Of a stretch of 64,000 nucleotides of DNA, positions 22,801-34,997 are shown piece after piece. Positions within the stretch are counted from its first letter, which is position 1. The number at the start of each line of letters is the position of its first letter. The stretch is from Adiantum capillus-veneris. Its lineage: Eukaryota; Streptophyta; Polypodiopsida; Polypodiales; Pteridaceae. The stretch covers positions 108,258,469-108,322,468 of the forward strand of contig CM043951.1 of the NCBI GenBank assembly GCA_014529385.2, read 5' to 3'. Below the pieces are notes generated by a model that saw only the letters and a program-made list of their open reading frames with translations, searched no databases and was not told where the DNA came from. The translations under genes and the position numbers were made by a program.

Positions 22801-25800
22801 CACATTTCAAGCCTTTGTTATAATGGTCAAGTGGTGGATCTTTGATGCACCTACTTCCCAATTCTTAGTCTAAATGGCCAAGTGGTGGATCTAGAATCTA
22901 CTCATCCCACAAACATTGTGTAAAATTACAAGTGCTATGATGGCCAAGTGTTGAATACACCTAACTTTAAGACATGGTTAGAATGGCCGAGTGGTGGATC
23001 TACGAGACACCAACAATTGGATCCACATTTCAAGCCTTTGTTATAATGGCCAAGTGGTGGATCTTTGATGCACCTACTTCCCAATTCTTAGTTTAAATGG
23101 CCAAGTGGTGGATTTAGGATCTACTCATCCCACAAACATTGTGTAAAATTACTAGTGTTATGATGGCCAAGTACTCAATGCACCTAACTTTAGGACATGG
23201 TTAGAATGGCCAAGTGGCGGATCTAAGTGAGACTAACAATTGTATCTACAACTCAAGCCTTTGTTATAATGGTTAAGTGGTGGATCTTTTATCCTCCTAC
23301 TTACCAATTCTTACTCTAAATGGACAAGTGGGGGATCTAGGATCTACTCATCCCACAAACATTGTGTATAATTCCAAGTGTTATGATGGCTAAGTGTTGA
23401 ATCCACCTAATTGGCCAAGCGGTGGATCTAGGTGACACCAACAATTGGATCCACATTTCAAGCCTTCATTATAATTGCCAAGTGGTGGATCTTTCATGCA
23501 CCTACTTCCCAATTCTTAGTTTAAATGGCCAAGTGGTGGATCTAGGATCTACTCATCCCACAAATATTGTGTAAACTTACAAGTGTTATGATGGCTATGT
23601 GCTGAATGCACCTACCTTTAAGACATGGCTAGGATAGCCAAATAGTGGATCTCGGAGATACAAACAATTGGATCCACACTTCAAGTCCTTATTGTAATGG
23701 CCAAGTGGTGGATCTTTGATGTATCTAATTGACAAATTTTAGTCCAAATGGCCAAGTGGTGGATCTAGGATCTATTCATCCCACAGACATTGTGTAAAAT
23801 TACCAGTGTTATGATGGTCAAGTGCTAAATGCACGTATCTTTAGGACATGGTTAGAATGTCCAAGTGGTGGATCTAGGTGACAGCAACATTTGTATCTAC
23901 AATTCAAGCCTTTGTTATAATGGCCAAGTAGTGCATCTTTGATGCACCTACTTACCAATTCTTACTCTAAACAAGTTGTGGATCTAGGATCTACTCATCC
24001 CACAAACATTGTGTAAAATTACAAGTGTTATGATGGCCAAGTGGTGATTCCACCTAACTGGCCAAGTGGTGGACCTAGGAGACACCAACAATTGGATCCA
24101 CATTTCAAGACTTTGTTATAATGGCCAAGTGGTGGATCTTTGATGCACCTACTGCCCAATTCTTAGTCTAAATGCCCAAGTGGTGGATCTAGAATCTACT
24201 CATGCCACAAACATTGTGTAAAATTACAAGTGCTATGATGTTCAAATGTTGAATGCACCTAACTTTGAGACATGGTTAGAATGGCCAAGTGGTGGATCTA
24301 GGAGACACCAACAATTGGATTCTTATTTCAAGCTTTTGTTATAATGGCCAAGTGGTGGATCTTTGATGCACCTACTTCCCAATTCTTAGTTTAAATGACC
24401 AAGTGGTGGATCTAGGATCTACTCATCCCACAAACATTGTGTAAAATTACAAGTGATATGATGGCTATGTGTTGAATGCACCTACCTTTAAGACATGGCT
24501 AGAATGGCCAAGTGGTGGATCTAGGAGATACAAACAATTTCATCACTTCAAGTCTTTGTTCTAATGGCCAAGTGGTGGATCCTTGATGTATCTAATTCCA
24601 AGATTTTAGAATAAATGGCCAAGTGGTGGATCTAGGATCTAGTCATCCCACAGACATTGTGTAAAATTACCAGTGTTATGATGGCCAAGTGCTAAATGCA
24701 CCTAACTTTGGGACATGGTTAGAATGGCCAAGTGGTGGATCAAGGTGACACCAACAATTGTATCTACAATTCAAGCCTTTGTTATAATGGCCAAGTAGTG
24801 CATCTTCGATGCACCTACTTACCAATTCTTACTCTAAATGGACAAGTGGTACATCTAGGATCTACTCATCCCACAAACATTGTGTAAAATTACAAGTGTT
24901 ATGATGGCCTAGTGCTGAAAGCACCTATCTTTATAACATGGCTAGAATGGCCGAGTGGTGGATCTAGGAGATACCAACAATTGGATCACACTTGAATCCT
25001 TCGTTCTATTTTCCAAGTGGTGGATCTTTTATGTATCTAATTCCCAAATTTTAGTCTAAATGGCCAAGTGGTGGAGCTAGGGTCTTCCTATCCCATAGAC
25101 ATTGTGTAGAATTACCAATGTTATGATCGCCAAGTGCTGAATGCACCTACCTTTAGGACATGGTTAGAATGGCCAAGTGATGGATCTAGGTGACAACAAC
25201 AATTGTATCTACAATTCAAGCCTTTGTTATACTGGCCAAGTGGTGGATCTTTGATGCCCCTACTTACCAATTCCTACTTCAAATGGACAAGTGGTGAATC
25301 TAGGATCTACTCATCCCACAAACATTGTGTAAAATTACAATTGTTATGATGGCCAAGTGTTGAATCTACCTGACTTTAAGACATGGTTAGAATGGCCAAG
25401 TGGTGGATCTAGGAGACACCAACAATTGGATTGACATTTTAATCCTTTGTTTAATGGCCAAGAGGTGGATGTTTGATGAACCTACTTTGCAATTCTTAGT
25501 CTAAATAACTGAGTGGTGGATCTAGGATCTACTCATCCCACCAACATTATGTAAAATTACAAGTGTTATGATGGCCATATTTTGAATGCACCTAACTTGA
25601 AGACATGGTTAGAATGGCCAAGTGGTGGATCTAGGAGACACTAACAATTGTATCCACACTTCAAGCCTTCATTCTAATGGCCAAGTGGTGGATCTTTGAT
25701 GTATCTAATTCTTAAATTTTAGTCTAAATGGCCATGTGGTGGATCTAGGTGCTACTCATCACACATACATTGTGTAAATTTACCCGTGTTATCATGGCCA

Positions 25801-28800
25801 AGTGTTGAATGCACCTGACTTTAGAACATGGTTAGAATGGCCAAGTGGTGGATCTAGGTGACACCAATAATTGTATCTACAATTCAAGCCTTTGTTATAA
25901 TGGGCAAGTGGTGGATGGTTGATGTCTCTTCTTACCAATTCTTACTCTAAATGGACAAGTGGTGGATCTAGGATCTACTCATCCCACTAACATTGTGTAA
26001 AATTACAAGTGTTATCATGGCTAAGTGTTGAATCCACCTAACATTAAGACATGGTTAGAATGGCTAAGTGGTGGATCTAGGAGACACCAACAATTGGATC
26101 CACATTTCAAGCCTTTATTATAATGGCCAATTGGTGGATCTTTTATGCACCTACTTCCCAATTAGTAGTCTGAATGGCCAAGTGGTGGATACAGAATCTA
26201 CTCATCCCTCCAAAAGTATGTAAAATTACAAGTGTTATGATGGCCAAGTTTTGAATGCACCTAACTTGATGACATGGCTAGAATGGCCAAGTGGTCGATC
26301 TAAGAGACACCAACAATTGTATCCACACTTCAAGCCTTCATTCTAATGTCCAAGTGGTGGATCTTTGATGTATCTAATTCCCAAATTTTAATCTAAATGG
26401 CCAAGTGGTGGATCTAGGTTCTACTCATATCACATACATTGTGTAAAATTACAAGTGTTATGATGGCCAAGTGTTGAATGCACCTAAGTTTAAGACATGT
26501 TAGAATGGCCAAGTGGTGGATATAGGAGACACCAACAATTGGATCCACATTTCAAGCCTTTGTGAAAATGGACAAGTGGTGGATCTTGGATGCACCTAAT
26601 TCCCAATTCTTAGTCTAAATGGCCAAGTGGTGGCTCTAGGATCTTCTCATCCCACAAACATTGTGTAAAATTACAAGTGTTATGATGGCCAAGTGCTGAA
26701 TGCACCTACCTTTAAGACATGGCTAGAATGGCCAAGTTGGGGATCTAAGTGATACCAACAATTGGGTCCACACTTCAAGCCTTCGTTCTAATGGCCAAGT
26801 GCTGGATCTTTTATGTATCTAATTCCCAAATTTTAGGATAAATGACTAAGTGGTGGATCTAGGATCTAGTCATCCCACAAACATTGTGTAAAATTACCAG
26901 TGTTATGATGGCCAAGTACTGAATGCACCTAACTTTAGGACATGATTAGAATGGCTTAGTGGTGGATCTAGGTGACACCAACAATTGTATCTACAATTCA
27001 AGCCTTTGTTATAATGGCCATGTGTTGGATCTTTGATGCCCCTACTTACCAATTGTTAATCTAAATGGACAAGTGGTGGATCGAGGATGTACTCATCCCA
27101 CTAACATTGTGTAAAATTACAAGTGTTATGATGGCTACATGTTGATTCCACCTAACTTTAAGACATGGTTAGAATGACCAAATGGTGGATCTAGGAGACA
27201 CCAACAATTGGATCCACATTTCAAGCCTTTGTTAAAATGGCCATGTGGTGGATCTTTGATGCACCTACTTCCCAGTTTGTAGTCGAAATGGCCAAGTGGT
27301 GGATCTAGAATCTAGTCATTCCACAAACATTGTGTAAAACTACAAGTGTAATGATGACCAAGTGTTGAATGCACCTAACTTTAAGACATGGTTAGAATGG
27401 CCAAGTGTTGGATCTAGGAGACACCAATAGTTGGATCCATATTTCAATCCTTTGCTATAATGGCGAAGTGGTGGATCTTTAATGCACCTACTTCCTAATT
27501 CTTTGTCTAAATGGCCAAGTGGTGGATCTAGGATCTACTCATCCCACAAACATTGTGTAAATTTACAAGTGTTATGATGGCCAAGTGTTGAATGCACCTA
27601 CCTTTAAGACATGGCTAGAATAGCCAAGTGGTGGATCTAAGAGATACCAGAAATTGGATCCACACTTCAAGCCTTTGTTCTAATGGCCAAGTGGTGGATC
27701 TATTATGTATCTAATTCCAAAATTTTATGCTAAATGGCCAAGTGGTGGATCTAGGATTTACTCATCCCACAGACATTGTGTAAAATTACCAGTGTTATGA
27801 TGGCCAAGTGCTGAATGCACGTAACTTTAAGACATGGTTAGAATGGCCAAGTGGTGGATCTATGTGACACCAACAATTGTATCTACAATTCAAGCCTTTG
27901 TTATAATGGCCAAGTGGTGGATCTTTGATGCCCCTACTTACCATTTCTTACTCTAAATGGACAAGGGGTGGATGTAGGATCTACTCATCCCACTAACATT
28001 GTGTACAATTACAAGTGTTATCATGGCTGCGTGTTGAATGCACCTAATTTTAAGACATGGTTAGAATGGCCAAATGGTGGATCTAGGAGACACCAAAAAT
28101 TGAATCCACATTTCAAGTCTTTGTTATAATGGCCAAGTGGTGGATCTTTGATGCACCTACTTCCCAATTTGTAGTCTAAAGGGCCGTGGTGGATCTAGAA
28201 TCTACTCATCCCACAAACATTGTGTAAAATTATGAGTGTTATGATGGCCAAGTGTTGAATGCACCTAACTTTAAGACATGGTTAGAATGGACAAGTGGTG
28301 GATTTAGGAGACACCAACAATTGGATCCACATTTCAATCCTTTGCTATAATGGCCAAGTGGTGGATCTTTAATGCACCTACTTCCCAATTCTTTGTCTAA
28401 ATGGGCAAGTGGTGGATCTAAGATCTACTCATCCCACAAACATTGTGTAAATTTACAAGTGTTATTATGGCCAAGTGGTGAATGCACCTTCCTTTAAGAC
28501 ATGGCTAGAATGGCCAAGTGGTGGATCTAAGAGATGGTTAGAATGGCCAAGTGGTGGATATATGTGGCACCAACAATTGTATCTACAATTTAAGCCTTTG
28601 TTATAATGGCCAAGTGGTGGATCTTTGATGCCCCTGCTTACCAATTCTTACTCTAAATGGACAAGTGGTGGATCTAGGATCTACTCATCCCACTAACATT
28701 GTGTAAAACTACAAGTGTTATCATGGGTACGTGTTGAATCTACCTAACTTTAAGACATGGTCAGAATGGCCAAGTGGTGGATCTAGGAGACACCAATAAT

Positions 28801-28865
28801 TGGATCCACATTTCAAGCCTTTGTTATAATGGCCAAGTGGTGGATCTTTAATGCACCCAGAATGG
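19869..28865 (+). repeat. 223-bp higher-order satellite, about 40 copies
   Basis: Each unit consists of four subunits of about 51, 66, 43 and 63 bp, all starting with ATGGCCAAGTG(G/T)TG(G/A)AT and then diverging. The 51-bp subunit begins at 21295 and again at 21518, giving a 223-bp period. All boxes point the same way. Identity between units is roughly 85-95 percent by eye, with occasional missing subunits (for example near 28510). The copy number is length divided by period. It ends where a unit breaks off at about 28865. Confidence 0.92.
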
Positions 28866-29173
28866 ATAGGTGGTGGATCTAAGATGGATACAATCTTGAA
28901 AATTTATCTCAAATGGTTTAATTTAAAGGCTTCAAGATAACCTACCTTGATAAAATTAGTCTAGATGACTTATGGGATCTAGGATACACTTAATTTGGCT
29001 ATCAAATGTCTCAATTGGATAAGTATTTTGAGTTTAGAATCTAAAAGTCTTGAAAAGTGTAATTAAAATCTTATGTGTCAATTTAATATATACGCTTTCA
29101 AAGTGTTATTACATTCAATGTGTCATTATAGATTCTAACTAGTTATTTGTGTTTTCTTTGATTTCAGAGAAAA
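28866..29173 (+). other. Upstream region of the ParB-like gene
   Basis: One last box (GGTGGTGGATCTAAGATGG) at 28.87 kb is followed by unique AT-rich DNA. TTTCTTTGATTTCAG at about 29153-29167 is a good 3' splice site only 6 bases before the first ATG, suggesting an upstream non-coding exon within or beyond the satellite. Confidence 0.45.
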
Positions 29174-31849
29174 ATGGCTTGAAAACGAAAATCTATGAAG
29201 GTTCCTGTTAATATTGACTTTGCAAGTGATGATAAGAGAAGATGGTACTTAGACATTTATGGAGTGCAAGGTGCACAATTTCATAAAGTGCATGTCTTTG
29301 TGGCTAGTGACAAAGATGAGAATAGATTTGATGATCTAGGGCAGGTAGTCTCTGCAAGTGTTTCAACAGTTGAAGGACATCCTGACATTGAGTGCATTAA
29401 CATTGGGATACCTGGAAATACTGAGTACCAACTATTGGCAAATTCGTATGTCGTTGAAAAAATGGTCAAAGACAGGGAAGAGACAATGTTTTCACGAGGT
29501 TGGGATGTTAATGAAGATCTATTTGATATTATTGCAGATAGGCTACAAGATGCAATTATTATTGCTTGGAAAGGCAAGCAAGTGAAGAATAAGAAATCAA
29601 TCAAGAAGACCACAACCAAAAAGGCAAGGGGTGTTACAACAACTGGTGTTTCAGATGTAGATAAGGCCATTCTAAGATCAAAGGACACAAGCAATCAACC
29701 CTTATTAAGGTTTGTGGAGCTTGATCGCTTAGAGAACGAGGTCCAAAAAGCAAAGGAGAGTGCTACAGGAGGAATGGAAAAGTATTCGGCATACTTTCCT
29801 TTCAAGTATAAGGAATATGAGATTCTTGTCACTAATTGTTTTCTTGCTCCTGGTCATTATAATTGTTGTTAGCTAAAGCCTGATCAAGTACAAAATTGTA
29901 TGCTCTTCTTTGGAGCAAGTGCAAATTGGCCTTCATCATGCGCTTATCTAATTCCTGTAAAGAATTGTGGCCAAAAGTCTGGAGTTCCAATGACACGTAC
30001 TGAGGTAGAAGAAGAAAGACTTGTTGACTACAAGTTTCGGATCATTGATGGACAACACTCAATTTATGCAGCCAAAATGTTAAGATTTCAAAAAATGAAA
30101 AAGGATGGTGGCTCCCAGGATCTAATACAAGTTTATGAGAAAAGAAAGACCCGGATTTTTGTATATCCATCCCCACAAGTTTCAACAGCCATATCAGCCA
30201 TAGCAAATGAGGAGGCCAAGGCGCTATATGTTAAGCAACCTTATAGTGACATTCTCAAGCATCTTCGCAATCAGTGGATATTTCAAAAACGCCCATCACG
30301 TCTAGACATTGGTGAAAAGGAAGGTGCAGAATCTCGCACACCTTGGGATGTAAGTTTTCTTTTTCTTTCTCCCTCATGGTTATATAAATGATAAAACAAC
30401 TAAAATTCTTAGATTTAATTTGTTTTGGTTTTTCAGGAATTCCTTAAAATGGCAAGGATTTATGCTGGTGCATCATTCATCACCAAACAAGCTCATATGG
30501 TCACTTACTCTGATCCTATTTATGATCGATGGTTGAAGAGCATAGAGCAATTAGAGAGAGAGAATAAGGAGCCAGCGGCCACAGTTTTTAGATATTTGTG
30601 TGGTCTAGACGAAGATGAAGTAGAAAAGATTCAAACAGAAATAGAGAGTGGAATGATTGTTTTGTCTAAGGATGCAAAGGATACACCAGGTGTAATGGAC
30701 ATGACTGATGGTATCAAGCAACTGAAACAAGATGGAATTATTCAAGATGATTTGATTGAGCAATTCAATTTGCTCAACAAAGAGAATCCATGTGAAAATT
30801 GGCAGAAGCTTTCTACCACATACTACATTAATGATGTTTACTCCCATTTCTTGACACTCTGTGATACTTGACTGACATCACAGCTACAACGTGGTACAAA
30901 GAAGATTGATTTTCCTGAAGAGGCAAGAAAATATATCCAATGGACGATCAACATTGTGAAAGACAAAGCAGATTCAACTATAGATCTTCCATGGTCTATA
31001 TATGTTGTCAGTATTCAAAGGGAGGGAAGATCTTACTTAGAGCGCCATCTAAACAACCCTATCCCTATAGGATTGTGTATCTTGGACAACACACGTGATT
31101 TGGAGAGCAATCTACAATGGTCAGCTGAAAGATTCAAAGATATCATAGATGGAATTATGGCTATTGCAGGTGGGTCAGAACCACAATGTGCGATCCTTTC
31201 TTTTTTGAATAATAAAGACTATGTGCAATTACAGTCTGCTTTGCAAAGTATGACAAACATGGTCAAATTACAATTTGTTTGGGCATTGCACAATGTGAAG
31301 AATTTGGAATTTACTGGTGCTATAGAATTTTTCACCACACTTATGTTCTTGAGCAAGGGAGATACCTTTGAGGGACCTATTAGTTCTTCAAATCCAGGGA
31401 CATAATCCATAATACTAGATGCAAGACACCTTGATCTAGATTTTGGAAGTGTGAGCCAATTGTCAGATGTTGAGTTTCTACAACTCAAGAAGGAGCTGAC
31501 AATCAAGAAATGCATTCAAAAGTATTGCAAAGAAGATTTAAAGCTTATTGACATGTTCAGTGATGGCTACATAACAGAGTTGGGACTCAAGCAGAAAAGG
31601 GAAGTGTTATGCCTTGTGGACAATATTGAGGACCAAAGAAAGCTTAAAACAAGACTTTTGAGCTTTGCAAATCATCGTGATGATGTCAAAAAATGGGCAA
31701 AACTTCAAAGTGATGAATTAGATCAGCCCACTGATGACCAAGGAGTATCGAATACGGTAGGAGCATCAACAAGTGAGACACCCATATTAGTGACAGAGTT
31801 TTTGAACCTTGAAGCAAGTATGAGCTAAGCTTCTATACCCACTTGTCAT
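29174..31849 (+). pseudogene. Spliced gene with ParB/DGQHR-like motif, interrupted by stops
   Basis: One reading frame runs from the ATG at 29174 across about 2.7 kb without a frameshift. It is broken by in-frame stops at 29180 (TGA), 29870 (TAG), 30869 (TGA) and 31403 (TAA), with a further TAA at 31826. An intron (30350-30436, phase 0) joins the frame correctly. The N-terminal 225 codons hold a Lys-rich linker (VKNKKSIKKTTTKKARG). The next part has FRIIDGQHSIYAAKMLR, which resembles the ParB/Srx-fold and DGQHR-domain motif (family pattern IIDGQHR...A). The C-terminal half is helical and unrecognised. The frame runs past 31826 to a perfect donor CAT/GTAAGT at 31850. All stops could come from CGA, CAA or CAG by C-to-T change. 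ParB resemblance is by motif only. Confidence 0.65.
30350..30436 (+). other. Intron, 87 bp, phase 0
   Basis: GAT/GTAAGTTTTC at the donor and GGTTTTTCAG/GAATTC at the acceptor. The frames on both sides are the same after removal, and the intron itself holds stops. This supports a real spliced gene rather than chance open frames. Confidence 0.8.
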
Positions 31850-32145
31850 GTAAGTAAGCTTTTTATTCTTCGATTTTAATTTTGCTTAAAAGTATCATGC
31901 AGTGAACCTTTTCTTAATTGTTTAAAATTGTAGGAAAGATAAATCATTACTTATTACATCAATAATTTGAAGTAAGATATCTACTAAAAAATATTTTAAT
32001 GTAAATTGACATACAAAAAATTGATTCGTTACTACGTTGAATTGATACTTTGTGACAATAAAAACTTAACTAAAACATATAGTCTACAACGTTTGACATT
32101 TTTTAACCAACATATGTTAAACATTTTTTTATTGCAGACTCAAAA

Positions 32146-32694
32146 ATGATAAGAGATATTAAAAGATAATGTCTTTCACATTATGTGTGGCATGATGATC
32201 CTCTTGGTATACAAACTTTTCCCATTCCAAAGGATAAAGTCTTTGAGATAAGTGGTATTATCTTTGAAGTACGAGCTTCCAATACATAAGGAGCTGGTTA
32301 TGGGCTTTTTGTACATACACATCTTCAAAAGGGCATGATTATTCTCCATTATGGTGGTGATAAGTATTTCCATGATACTTGGAAGAAGTTGTGCAAGATA
32401 TCTCCAAGGGCATCTAGGTACTCACTTCTGGAGGATCCAAATGTCAATTGTGTGGACAATGAGATATGTATTGTTGGTGATGTAGAAGATGGAAATTTGG
32501 CAGGATATATAAATAGTACTCATGGTCTAAGTATGAGCCCAAATGTATGTTATACTTTTGATCCCAATTTTCCACCTTGGCATAAAGCCATTACAACACA
32601 AATTAGCTTGGATAAATGTGGCTATGTTTGTGTTGAAACCCTACGCCACATAGAAAGTGGTGAAGAGCTTTTTACAGAATATGAATTTACATGA
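32146..32694 (+). pseudogene. SET-domain protein gene
   Basis: The frame starts at the ATG at 32146, just after a good acceptor (TTTATTGCAG at 32137). It has TAA stops at 32167 and 32287 and is then open to 32694. SET landmarks appear in order: GAGYGLFVHTHLQKG (GxGLF, SET-N), LHYGG, then IVGDVEDGNLAGYINSTHG where the family has GN...RFINHSC, and last GEELFTEYEF where it has GEELTYDY. SET proteins transfer methyl groups to lysines, usually on histones. The NHSC motif is altered to NSTHG, so activity is doubtful even before counting the stops. It follows the ParB-like gene on the same strand by about 300 bp. The phase of the 31850 donor (0) and of this exon do not match, so it may be a separate gene. 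Confidence 0.75.
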
Positions 32695-33390
32695 CATCAC
32701 TCAAATCTCATGATAAAGTCCCTTATATGAAAGTTATTGATAATCTATTTGAAACCGACTCATTATTGAGTATGTATCATGATAAATACCGTGGGTTGTG
32801 ATGGAATTGCCATGTTATGCAATGAATACTTGATTTCATAAAAAAATATGTTCCTAAAGTGATATCCATAGAATTTCACAAGATTTTTGGAGCTTGCATA
32901 ATACTGCTCTATTTCAAAGTTCATGTATCATGCTAAACATAATCCATACAAGAATTTGTATCTCATTGTACATATTTTATCAGAGCATAAACTTATGCAT
33001 TAGAAATTTATGCAGTAGTTTATTTTGAATGCATTTTTTTAATTGTACCGTTAAGAATATCCCAATAATGGATTTTGGATGTACCAAACCCATGTAAAAC
33101 TTGTTTAGAATAGCTAAACGTTAAGTAAAGGATGCACTTTTCCATCCATACCTTGCTTAAAGTGTCTTGATGTTGGATTGAAAATTTCCTTGCTCCTCTC
33201 AAGAACTTGTTTAAATTGGACAACTGGCGGATCTAGGATGCACCCATATTTACACAATGTTCTTTGAATGAAAAAGTACTAGTTTATTGAGTGTACCAAC
33301 CACCCTTCCACAACTTGTTTGGAATGTTTGGTTTAAGATGCTACCACCTTCTAAGAATTGTTTAGAATAGCCAAATGGTGATTCTAAGTT
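32695..33390. other. Spacer leading into the second array
   Basis: AT-rich, no gene seen. From about 33215, degenerate boxes (GGACAACTGGCGGATCTAGG) start to appear. Confidence 0.5.
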
Positions 33391-33560
33391 TCACTTATTT
33401 GTCTTTTGGTTACTTAGAAGCACCAAGTTATGGGTGAACATTTCACCTCCCATTTTTAGGATGGACTTTGAATCTTCATTGGTTCTACACACACAACCAA
33501 CATAACCAATTTCATTGTCAAGTACCATGTGCACATTTTTTCCACATTCAAAGTCCATCC
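33391..33560 (-). pseudogene. Fragment of the DUF8039-like module
   Basis: The - strand reads RMDFECGKNVHMVLDNEIG and VGCVCRTNEDS. It aligns with MDFEFGEKVYMVLDNEIVG and IGCVCRTDPDS from 18.3-18.4 kb, with the same orientation and similar DNA. As at 18.5 kb, box-containing repeats begin directly to the right. It is a broken copy of the 5' end of the DUF7869-type gene. Confidence 0.7.
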
Positions 33561-33609
33561 TAAAAATGGAAGAAGTGGTAGACCTTATTCTTGAATGATC
33601 CTTTATGAT

Positions 33610-34350
33610 TGAATGTAGCATAGCTTGGACAAGTGGTAGAAATTATGGTTCTCTATGCTTCAATAGAGCTTAGATTTACTGGTGGACCTTGTGACTATCT
33701 ATGCTAGAATGAAACTTTGCTTGGACACGTGGTGGACCTTGTGGCTACCTATGGTGGAATGGAGCATAGCTTGAATAAGTTTTGGATTTAATGGCTCTCA
33801 GCATAAATTGGACAAATGGTGGACCTTATGGTCTTGTATGATTTAATGGACTATAGCTTAGACAAGTGGTAGACCTTATGGATCTCTGTCTTTCAATAGA
33901 GCGAAGATTGGACATGTGGTGAACCTTGTATCTTTCTATGCTTGAATGGGTTAGGTCCTTGGACAAGTGGTGGATCTTATGGCTATATACCCTTCAATAA
34001 AGCATAGACTAGAAAAGTGATGGACCTTGTGTTTTTCTATGCTTGAATCAATCTTAGCTTGGGCAAGTGGTGGGTCTTGTGGCTCTCTATGCTTGAATGG
34101 AGCATAGATTGGACAAGTGGTGGACCTCATGGCTCTCTATGCTTGAATAGAGTATAGAATGGGACCTTATGGTCCTCTATGCTTGAATAGAGTATAGAAT
34201 GGGACCTTATGGTCCTCTATGCTTGAATGAAACATAGCTTGGACAAGTGGTGAACCTTATGGCTCTCTATGTTTCAATAGGGCATATATTATACAAGTGG
34301 TGGATCTTATGGTCCTCTATAACTCAATAGATCTTAGCTTGGACAAGTGG
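33610..34350 (+). repeat. Short tandem repeat, about 50 bp, with the GGACAAGTGGTGGA box
   Basis: Units such as CTATGCTTGAATGGAGCATA followed by TTGGACAAGTGGTGGACCT recur about every 50-57 bp, with variants missing the box (two exact 40-bp copies at 34140-34220). The box is shared with the other arrays, but the spacer is different. Confidence 0.8.
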
Positions 34351-34573
34351 AATGGAAAGGTAGTGAATCTAGGATGCATTTTTTCTCTTACACCACCATG
34401 TTTAGAATGGTCTTGTGATGGATCTTGGATGCACCAAACCTTCCTTAATATGTTTCAAAAGGGCAAGTACTAAACACAAGATGCAGGTTTCCTTCTCACA
34501 TCTTGCTCAAAGTGGCTTGGTGGCGGATTAAGATTTCCCTTACTCTTCAACAAGAACTTGAACATAAAATCTC

Positions 34574-34997
34574 CAAGTGATGCATCTAAGAAACAATATG
34601 CGTTCTATAACTTTTTTGAATGGACAAGTGGTAGATCTAAAATGGAACAAAGCTTCTATAAGTTATTAAAAGTAGTCACTTATTGTGGATCAAGGATGTG
34701 ATAAGTGGTGAAAACTGTTTGTGGTGGATTTAGAATACACTCTCTTTGGAAGAAGCCATTAAGGTTGACCAAGTGGTGGACCTTGGATGGATGGACAATT
34801 CAACAACTATGATTGAATCTTTGATTGAGCTAGTATCTACTCTTCCATGATTTCTAGATTGGCCAAGTGGTGGATCTAAGATGAGTACTAGTCTTCCACA
34901 AAATTTCTTGCTTCAATATATAGGATGCACACCAACATTCAAAACTTCATTAGAACAACTTTGATTTTATTTAGGATGCATCCTTCATTGCACAAAC
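34574..34997 (+). repeat. Left copy of a 420-bp direct repeat
   Basis: Non-coding sequence from GATGCATCTAAGAAACAATATG to GGATGCATCCTTCATT. It is repeated in the same orientation at 38155-38573 with high identity, bracketing the second 223-bp array. It contains a few boxes itself. Confidence 0.85.

Noticed and set aside
19869-28865. CRISPR-like array of regularly spaced repeats
   Set aside because: The conserved box is separated by spacers that are themselves repeated every 223 bp, so this is higher-order satellite DNA in a eukaryotic setting.
29900-30350. The DGQHS motif as evidence of bacterial or phage contamination
   Set aside because: The gene has a phase-0 GT-AG intron and lies between plant-type satellites, so it is part of the nuclear genome. 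Ancient transfer remains possible but untested.
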